Assembly (NCBI GenBank): GCA_964616985.1
Contig: CAZTVF010000189.1
Span: forward strand, 1 to 6,167
Direction: 5' to 3'
Length of the DNA stretch: 6,167 nucleotides
From: CAZTVF01 sp964616985
Lineage (GTDB): Bacteria; Planctomycetota; Phycisphaerae; SM23-33
Positions within the stretch are counted from its first letter, which is position 1; each line of letters starts with the position of its first letter. A program made the translations under genes and the position numbers. Positions 1-4,217 of the stretch are shown piece by piece. The notes beneath the pieces were generated by a model that was not told the origin of the DNA, searched no databases, and saw only the letters and a list, made by a program, of their open reading frames with translations.

Positions 1-245
1 GGCGTCACGGCCACGGGCGCTGCCTGCGGGGTCGGGGACGGCGCGGCCTGGACCACCGGCGCTGCCGCCTGAACGACCGGCGCTGCGGCGGGGGCGGCTG
101 GCGGGGCCACAGGGGCGGCGGGGGCTTGCTCGGCAGGCGGGGCGGCGGTTTCGGGGGCTTCCGTGGCAGCGACCTCCTCGATCACGCCCTCTTCGTCTTT
201 CTTGCGTTTCGTAGCTTTCTTGGCTTTCTTGGCAATCTTGGCCAT
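1..245 (-). CDS. N-terminus of a Lys-rich then Ala/Pro-rich protein (possibly Rho), partial
   Basis: This reading frame opens with ATG at 243-245 and runs off the left edge, so only about 81 residues are visible. The first 17 residues are strongly basic (MAKIAKKAKKATKRKK). A short acidic stretch (DEEGVIEE) follows, then a long low-complexity tail of Ala, Pro, Val and Gln, including a duplicated VVQAAAP heptad. No folded domain is visible. The gene follows coaE on the same strand after about 200 bases. Such a basic then Ala/Pro-rich extension precedes the folded core in some Rho factors, in IF2 and in histone-like proteins. I favour Rho because I recall coaE lying near rho in some planctomycetes, but that is memory and context, not residues seen here. 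A GGAG about 11 bases before the ATG could be the ribosome binding site. That it is coding is fairly likely; its identity is weak. Confidence 0.6.
   Translation of the reverse strand, partial: MAKIAKKAKKATKRKKDEEGVIEEVAATEAPETAAPPAEQAPAAPVAPPAAPAAAPVVQAAAPVVQAAPSPTPQAAPVAVT
46..87. repeat. 21-bp tandem duplication inside the Ala/Pro-rich coding region
   Basis: Two adjacent 21-base units (46-66 and 67-87) differ at only three positions. On the minus strand both encode the heptad VVQAAAP or a close variant, so the repeat keeps the frame. This is typical of slippage expansion in low-complexity protein tails. Confidence 0.7.
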
Positions 246-313
246 GAGTCTTGAGGCTCCAACTGTAAAGGGGAACATCAGAAGTGACCTGCGGAGCAGA
301 TCGCAGTCTGACA

Positions 314-319
314 AGTATA
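314..319 (-). promoter_or_regulatory. Possible -10 element for the left-edge gene
   Basis: On the minus strand these bases read TATACT, five of six matching the sigma-70 consensus TATAAT, about 70 bases before the ATG at 245. The hexamer at the matching -35 position (337-342, TTCCGC) is poor. It could give the left-edge gene its own promoter apart from coaE read-through. Chance occurrence is quite possible. Confidence 0.2.
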
Positions 320-377
320 GGTTCAATCACGTTCAGGCGGAAACCGGCAATGGGAAAGGACGGGGCATTCCATTGCC

Positions 378-410
378 ATGAATTCATCCGGGGGTGGCAG
401 ACCGGGTGAC
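378..410. repeat. Palindrome and possible decayed copy of the GGGGGTGGCA repeat
   Basis: In the spacer after coaE, the perfect 10-base palindrome ATGAATTCAT (378-387) is followed by CC and then GGGGGTGGCA (390-399), with ACCG two bases on. The same GGGGGTGGCA followed closely by CCG occurs in both hairpin repeats at 2872-2881 and 2987-2996. It may be a diverged or truncated member of one repeat family, but the similarity is short. Confidence 0.3.
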
Positions 411-441
411 AGCCCAAAGGCTCCGCCGGCAAGCGAGGATT

Positions 442-1071
442 CTACTGTGAACGATCCGCAGGGTGAATTATCTGTCGGAAAAGCTCGCGGATCCGCTCGC
501 GCAGGCAGGATACGTTGGAACTGTTGTCTAAACTATATTTACATTTCTGACGCTTTTTGTCCAGCGAAATTTGCGATTTTTCTCGCCCCTGCCAGTCCGT
601 CGGGGCCCACCCGCGAGAACTCACCACCCGCTCCTGCCTCGCCTGGGGCGGCGCCTCAACGAAGACCAGGTCCGTGCACAGGTCGTCCCAGCCGGCCTCC
701 AGCATGATCGCCGCATCCAGCACGACGGCGGGAACGCTGGCGTCCTGGCGCAGTTCGGCGAGGCGCTGCTCGAGGCGGCGGCGGATCCGCGGGTGCATGA
801 TCTTGTTCAGTTCGGCCAGCTCCTGCGGCTGGGCGAAGACGGCCCGGCCGAGGGCGCGGCGGGCGATGCGGCCATCGGCCCCGAAGACGCCGTCGCCCCA
901 TCGCCGGCGGATCTCGGCCTGTACATCCGGTTCGGCCAGCAGCTCGTGCCCGATGGCGTCGGCGTCCAGTCGCGCGCAGCCGAGGGCGGCGAATTCCGCC
1001 GCGACGGTGCTTTTGCCGGCGCCGATGCCGCCGAGGATTCCGATCACGGGTTGGCTGCGATGGGTGGTCAT
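442..1071 (-). CDS. coaE: Dephospho-CoA kinase
   Basis: CoaE phosphorylates the ribose 3'-hydroxyl of dephospho-CoA with ATP, the last step of coenzyme A synthesis, in the cytoplasm. The 209-residue product has the normal family length. Visible motifs in order are the Walker A P-loop GGIGAGKS (residues 14-21), DADAIGHELL (36-45), the IMHP motif (91-94), VVLDAAIMLEAG (116-127), and the C-terminal LDNSS (181-185), which matches the family's IDNSG. I chose the ATG at 1071 because it puts the P-loop the usual distance from the N-terminus. In-frame starts at 1089 (ATG) and 1101 (GTG) would add 6 or 10 residues, and none of the three has a clear ribosome binding site. It lies just downstream of the UPF0175 gene (gap 14-44 bases, depending on start), probably co-transcribed. 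Residues about 163-188 are encoded by markedly AT-rich DNA unlike the rest of the gene. Confidence 0.93.
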   Translation of the reverse strand: MTTHRSQPVIGILGGIGAGKSTVAAEFAALGCARLDADAIGHELLAEPDVQAEIRRRWGDGVFGADGRIARRALGRAVFAQPQELAELNKIMHPRIRRRLEQRLAELRQDASVPAVVLDAAIMLEAGWDDLCTDLVFVEAPPQARQERVVSSRGWAPTDWQGREKSQISLDKKRQKCKYSLDNSSNVSCLRERIRELFRQIIHPADRSQ

Positions 1072-1115
1072 GCGGGATTCATTGTCCATGCGAGGGGGCA
1101 CGGGGTCAATCGTGT

Positions 1116-1337
1116 TCAGCCGGCCCGGCGGGCGGAGATGGGCGGATAGGCGTGGATGCTGATGCCGTGGGCGAGCAGTTCGTGGTTGAAGACGTCGCTC
1201 GTGACGGCCGCCAGCTGCAGCGCGTCGTCGTAGTCGAGCCGGTTGTCGCTGTAGAACTGCAGGGCCAGCGCCAGCAGCACGTCGCCCGCGTTGGCCTCGG
1301 CCCGCTTGACGATAACGTCAGGAAGTTCGATCCGCAT
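1116..1337 (-). CDS. UPF0175-family small protein, putative antitoxin
   Basis: This 73-residue product matches the UPF0175 pattern (Pfam PF03683) from recall. An N-terminal strand MRIELPD is followed by LLALALQFYSDNRLDYDDAL (21-40), the helix-turn-helix-like LAAVTSDVFNHELLAHGI (42-59), and the typical ending SIHAYP (60-65). Family members are often DNA-binding antitoxins paired with PIN-domain ribonucleases. The SLGKAAEL-type segment seen in many members is LDYDDALQL here. No PIN toxin lies on either side; coaE follows within 14-44 bases. I chose the ATG at 1337 because the family begins with this strand. The frame stays open for 21 further codons upstream, without a convincing start or ribosome binding site. 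The last eight residues (ISARRAG region) look unstructured. It could regulate its own operon, but that is inference. Confidence 0.75.
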   Translation of the reverse strand: MRIELPDVIVKRAEANAGDVLLALALQFYSDNRLDYDDALQLAAVTSDVFNHELLAHGISIHAYPPISARRAG

Positions 1338-1350
1338 CGCCGCATCCAGT

Positions 1351-1369
1351 CCGCCTGCGCATGAGGCGG
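1351..1369 (-). promoter_or_regulatory. Small inverted repeat before the UPF0175 start
   Basis: CCGCCT (1351-1356) and AGGCGG (1364-1369) are perfect complements around a 7-base loop. The repeat ends 13 bases upstream of the ATG at 1337, so in the leader RNA it could fold near the ribosome binding site. The sequence also fits an operator. Function is inferred only from position. Confidence 0.3.
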
Positions 1370-1372
1370 TTC

Positions 1373-1409
1373 TTTGACCGCAAACGCCCTGCTTTCCTCA
1401 TCGGTCAAA
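1373..1409 (-). promoter_or_regulatory. TTTGACCG/CGGTCAAA inverted repeat, possible operator
   Basis: TTTGACCG (1373-1380) and CGGTCAAA (1402-1409) form a perfect 8-base inverted repeat with a 21-base spacer. It lies in the leader or promoter region of the UPF0175-coaE unit. Half-site spacing of about three helical turns would suit a dimeric or tetrameric DNA-binding protein, or an RNA stem. No regulator can be named. Confidence 0.35.
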
Positions 1410-1461
1410 AGCCCCTGCCAGTGCAGCAAGAACCGGTCCATGCGGCATTCTCTTAGGCGGC

Positions 1462-1515
1462 GTCGGGGGCGAATCGGCGCCGCGACGAGCCCGGCGGACG
1501 ATTCGCCGCCCCGAC
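1462..1515. repeat. Long inverted repeat between divergent genes
   Basis: The left arm 1462-1476 (GTCGGGGGCGAATCG) is complementary to the right arm 1499-1515 apart from a two-base insertion, with a 22-base GC-rich loop. Partial matching continues outside the arms, which are flanked by CTTAGG at 1452-1457 and 1519-1524. It sits between the leftward UPF0175-coaE unit and the rightward dehydrogenase gene, ending 16 bases before the latter's ribosome binding site. No T-run follows, so a simple terminator is unlikely. It may be an operator, a leader hairpin or a small repeat element. Confidence 0.5.
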
Positions 1516-1544
1516 AGGCTTAGGATTAACTGGAGGACAGGGAT

Positions 1545-2510
1545 ATGGAGACTTCACTTCGTTCGAAGGTGGTGGTGATTACCGGAGCTTCCAGCGGCAT
1601 CGGCAAGGCGGCGGCACTTGCGTTCGCGGCCGAGGGGGCGAGGCTGGTGCTGACGGCCCGGCGCGAGGTGGCCTTGATGGAACTCGCCGACAGTTGCCGT
1701 TCGCTTGGCAGCGAGGCCGTCATCGTGCCGGCCGACATCGCCGACGAGACCACCGCCGGCCGCATCGTGCAGACCGCCATCGGCCGCTTCGGCCAGATCG
1801 ATGTGTGGGTGAACAATGCAGCCGTCGCGTCCTTCGCTCGCCTGGAAGACACGCCCCCGCGCGTGATGAAACGCGTGATCGACGTGAACCTGCTGGGCTC
1901 GCTGTACAGCATGCAGGCGGTGCTGCCGGTGTTTCGCGGGCAGGGCCACGGCGTGCTAATCAATGTGTCGTCGGTGAACAGCAAGCTCGGTTCTCCATAC
2001 GCCGCGCCGTATGTGGCCACCAAGTTCGCCCTCTGTGGGGCGGCCGAGAGCGTGCGGATGGAGCTGCGCGACAGCGGCGTGAAGGTATGCTCGGTGATCG
2101 CCGGCTCGGCCGACACGCCCTTCTACCAGCACGCGGCGAACTACTCTGGGTGGCGCGACCGCCCGGTGGGGCCGGTGAATGCGGCATGGACGATCGCCCA
2201 GGTCATCGTGCGCGCCGCAAAGCACCCCCGCCGCGAGGTGCACGCCGGGCGGGGCAGCATGCTCAGCCACATGCTGCGGGTGATCGCCCCGCCGCTGGCG
2301 ATGCGGATGATGAACCGCCAGGTCAACCCCGACCGCTACCTCGACGCCCACGCCGTGCCCAGCGATGGCAGCCTCTTCCGCCCGGTGGAGAGCTACAGCA
2401 CCATCAGCGGCGGCTGGCTGGCGCTGAGGCCGCCCGCCCGGGTGCGCCGGCGGCTGGCGGCCATGGTCGCGTGGGTCGCGGAGTTGCTCGCCGTGACGGC
2501 GGGACATTGA
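1545..2510 (+). CDS. Short-chain dehydrogenase/reductase (SDR family)
   Basis: This is a cytoplasmic NAD(P)H-dependent oxidoreductase of the classical SDR fold; its substrate cannot be told. The 321-residue product has the cofactor-binding TGASSGIG (13-20), a basic ARR at the end of strand 2 (38-40) that hints at NADPH, the NNAA motif (90-93), and the full catalytic tetrad Asn115, Ser143, Tyr156, Lys160 (YVATK). The post-catalytic segment reads VIAGSADTPF, with AG in place of the usual PG. An extension of about 80 residues beyond the core includes the GSLFRP segment seen in long SDRs and ends with a hydrophobic stretch (about 305-317) that might touch the membrane. The start is secure: GGAGG at 1532-1536 lies eight bases before the ATG. 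It stands alone on the plus strand, so any link to the cyclase unit is speculation. Confidence 0.93.
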   Translation: METSLRSKVVVITGASSGIGKAAALAFAAEGARLVLTARREVALMELADSCRSLGSEAVIVPADIADETTAGRIVQTAIGRFGQIDVWVNNAAVASFARLEDTPPRVMKRVIDVNLLGSLYSMQAVLPVFRGQGHGVLINVSSVNSKLGSPYAAPYVATKFALCGAAESVRMELRDSGVKVCSVIAGSADTPFYQHAANYSGWRDRPVGPVNAAWTIAQVIVRAAKHPRREVHAGRGSMLSHMLRVIAPPLAMRMMNRQVNPDRYLDAHAVPSDGSLFRPVESYSTISGGWLALRPPARVRRRLAAMVAWVAELLAVTAGH

Positions 2511-2567
2511 GCAAGTCCCTCGCGGTTGAATGGCACCGGACGCTCTATGCCTCTTTGCGGGCGAGGT

Positions 2568-2582
2568 CGCGTGCGTCACGCG
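2568..2582 (+). terminator. Weak stem-loop after the dehydrogenase gene
   Basis: CGCGTG and CACGCG form a 6-bp GC-rich stem with a CGT loop, 57 bases after the dehydrogenase stop. No U-run follows, so intrinsic termination is doubtful. It is listed as the only terminator-like structure near that gene. Confidence 0.2.
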
Positions 2583-2655
2583 CGGAGCCAGCCGGCGACG
2601 GTCGCGACGAGAAACAGCGAACAGCAGAATTCCGAACATCGCACAGCAGAACTCC

Positions 2656-2691
2656 GAAGGGAAAGACCCCCGACCTACGGTCTTTCACTTC
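2656..2691. repeat. 13-bp stem-loop within an AT-richer repeat block
   Basis: The left arm GAAGGGAAAGACC (2656-2668) pairs with the right arm GGTCTTTCACTTC (2679-2691) with one G/A mismatch and a 10-base loop. The surrounding 2620-2720 differs in composition from its neighbours, and looser complementarity continues outward (CAGAAC near 2648 against GTTCTG near 2709). Translated on the plus strand it gives FDIRNSLF, which resembles spurious peptides I recall from intergenic repeats of planctomycete-like genomes. A dispersed non-coding repeat is the likeliest reading. Confidence 0.55.
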
Positions 2692-2854
2692 GATATTCGA
2701 AATTCCTTGTTCTGCGGTTGTGCGGTTGCTGCTTCTTCGCCACGAGCGCATAGACCGTCATGATGAATGGCGCACGTTGGATATTGGGCATGCCTGCCCA
2801 CCCTACGTGGCTGTCAAAGCCCACCGCCTCGCGGCAAGCCCCTCACAACATATT

Positions 2855-2945
2855 CACCCCCAAACAAATTTGGGGGTGGCACCGACGTGGCATGTTCCAG
2901 GGCCTATTCGCTAACCCACCACTGGCCACCGGCTCTCGGCTACTG
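2855..2945. repeat. Tandem hairpin repeat, copy 1
   Basis: The unit opens with CACCCCCAAA (2855-2864), a CAAA loop and TTTGGGGGTG (2869-2878), a perfect 10-bp stem. A shared tail GCACCGACGTGGCATGTTCC follows. The first 45 bases differ from copy 2 at one position (2868). A less conserved part follows (CTAACCCAC, ACTGG) and closes with CGGCTACTG (2937-2945). Confidence 0.85.
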
Positions 2946-2969
2946 CCCCGTCGCATCGTGGCTCGTTCG

Positions 2970-3059
2970 CACCCCCAAACAAGTTTGGGGGTGGCACCGA
3001 CGTGGCATGTTCCAAGATGTATCACTAACCCACGACTGGTTCACGGCCATCGGCTACTG
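2970..3059. repeat. Tandem hairpin repeat, copy 2
   Basis: This is the second unit, 115 bases after the first. Its stem is CACCCCCAAAC (2970-2980) against GTTTGGGGGTG (2983-2993). The single change from copy 1 (A to G at 2983) lengthens the potential pairing to 11 bp, which in RNA leaves a CAAG tetraloop on a 10-bp stem. It closes with CGGCTACTG at 3051-3059. A further CGGCTACTG lies at 3065-3073, directly before the stop codon of the propeller gene. Only two full units are present. Confidence 0.85.
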
Positions 3060-3080
3060 GGTACCGGCTACTGGTTCTGG

Positions 3081-4193
3081 CTACGGCTGTCGCGGCCGGC
3101 GGAGGCAGTAGAGGTAACCGTCGTCACAGGGGACGAGGATCAGATCCCCCGCCAGCGTCACCGCGGCCGAGACGCGGGCGGGCAACTGCCGCCCCGCCAG
3201 CGGCAGGCCGCTTTCCAGCGAAAGGATGAAGAAGGCCCCATCCACCGTCACGCCGTACACGTGGCCGCCGTCGATGACGGGCGTGTAGTCCACCCAACCG
3301 CCGGCGTCGTACCGCCACTGCTCGGCGCCGCCGAAGCGATCCACGCAATAGACTTGATTGTCTTGCGAGCCGAAGACCAGCCGGGCCGCGCCGTCCAGGG
3401 CGGCGCCGGTCAGCACCGGCCCGGCCTGGTGCCGCCAGCGGACGGCCATCGTCTCGAGGTCGATACAGAGGAACTCGTTTCGGTAGTGGCCGACGTAGAG
3501 GAGCGAACCGTCGATGACCGCCTCCGACGCGACCTCGCCCCCCAGCGGCACAGACGGCGGGCCCTTGCCCGTGGCGATGTCCACCACGTGAAGTTCCGTG
3601 TCGCAGCCGCCGAAGATGGCCCGGCCGTCGGCGATGACGGGGCGGCTGTTGACGTAGTCGCCCGTGGCATATTCCCACACCTGCGAGCCGTTGGCGTCGA
3701 GGCAGTAGAGGTTGTGATCGTAGCTGCCGAAGATAATGCGCTGCACGCCGTCGGCTGACATGGCCGCCGCGCCGCCCACCACTTGCCCGCCCGTGGTGAA
3801 GCTCCAGAGCGTGCGGCCGGTGTTGGCGTCGAGACAGTACATTTTGAAATCGCGCGACCCGACGAAGACGTGCCCCTCCGACACGAGCGGGGCCGCCCCG
3901 ATGCCCCCCGCCGCCTTGAACGACCAAACCTCTTTACGATCTGCCACGCGGATGCAGTACACGCTGCCGTCATCGCAGCCGAAGTAGGCCCGGCCATCAG
4001 CGACGGTGGCCGCGGTGGTGATCGCGGCCCGCGCGCGGAAGCGTCCTGCGAGCTCCACGCCGGGCAGGTCGCGGGCCGCGCGAGCCGGCGGCGCGGACGG
4101 CGACGCGCCCCGCCGCAGCCCCAGCACCACGCCCGCCGTCACGCCCGCGGCGATCAGCAAGGCCGAGATGACGATGATTCTCACGCCGCCCAT
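3081..4193 (-). CDS. Membrane-anchored PQQ-like beta-propeller repeat protein
   Basis: The 370-residue product starts with one hydrophobic segment (about 5-25) with a short N-terminal head and RR after it, fitting a signal anchor that puts the rest outside the cytoplasmic membrane. An Ala/Pro-rich linker (28-41) leads into PQQ-like repeats (Pfam PF13360 type). Blades carry the motif W-x-(F/Y/H)-x-(A/T)-x-G: VWSFKAAG (89-96), LWSFTTGG (129-136), VWEYATGD (172-179), VRWRHQAGP (251-259), QWRYDAGG (292-299), plus two degenerate ones near 208-219 and 328-337. This suggests a seven- or eight-bladed propeller. Most blades have YC(L/I/V)D, so Cys recurs at one structural position. BamB and PQQ dehydrogenases share the fold, but no PQQ-site residues or enzyme domain are evident, so a binding or scaffold role is likelier. 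The start at 4193 lies 24 bases after the cyclase stop, implying co-transcription. Confidence 0.88.
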   Translation of the reverse strand: MGGVRIIVISALLIAAGVTAGVVLGLRRGASPSAPPARAARDLPGVELAGRFRARAAITTAATVADGRAYFGCDDGSVYCIRVADRKEVWSFKAAGGIGAAPLVSEGHVFVGSRDFKMYCLDANTGRTLWSFTTGGQVVGGAAAMSADGVQRIIFGSYDHNLYCLDANGSQVWEYATGDYVNSRPVIADGRAIFGGCDTELHVVDIATGKGPPSVPLGGEVASEAVIDGSLLYVGHYRNEFLCIDLETMAVRWRHQAGPVLTGAALDGAARLVFGSQDNQVYCVDRFGGAEQWRYDAGGWVDYTPVIDGGHVYGVTVDGAFFILSLESGLPLAGRQLPARVSAAVTLAGDLILVPCDDGYLYCLRRPRQP

Positions 4194-4217
4194 AGTACAC
4201 CAACGGCCCTCGCCGCC

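Larger units (their letters stand above)
2511..3080. other. Gene-free spacer rich in repeats
   Basis: I see no credible gene here. Open frames across it continue the shadow of the dehydrogenase gene or consist of repeat sequence, lacking a domain or ribosome binding site. In order it holds a small GC-rich stem-loop (2568-2582), an AT-richer block with a 13-bp stem (2656-2691), a GGGCA/TGCCC mini-hairpin near 2787-2800, and the tandem hairpin repeats (2855-3060). It separates two convergent units, which is a typical place for inert repeats to collect. Confidence 0.7.

Noticed and set aside
378..707. A plus-strand frame overlapping the end of coaE
   Set aside because: It is antisense to coaE, rich in Pro/Ala/Arg, with no domain or ribosome binding site.
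1106..1441. A 111-residue minus-strand frame overlapping the UPF0175 gene
   Set aside because: Most of it is the out-of-frame shadow of UPF0175. Its unique first 35 residues show no recognisable domain and no clear ribosome binding site.
1694..2914. A 406-residue plus-strand frame
   Set aside because: It is a GC-rich shadow of the dehydrogenase gene extending into repeats, Arg/Ala/Gly-rich with no motif. The real gene in another frame has a full SDR signature and a ribosome binding site.
2843..3025. A small minus-strand frame across the tandem repeats
   Set aside because: It is formed by translating both repeat copies (recurring PWNMPRRCHPQICLG-like peptide) and reflects the DNA repeat only.
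2855..3059. CRISPR-like array
   Set aside because: Only two units occur, the unit is far longer than CRISPR repeats, the tails are homologous and not unique spacers, and no cas gene is present.
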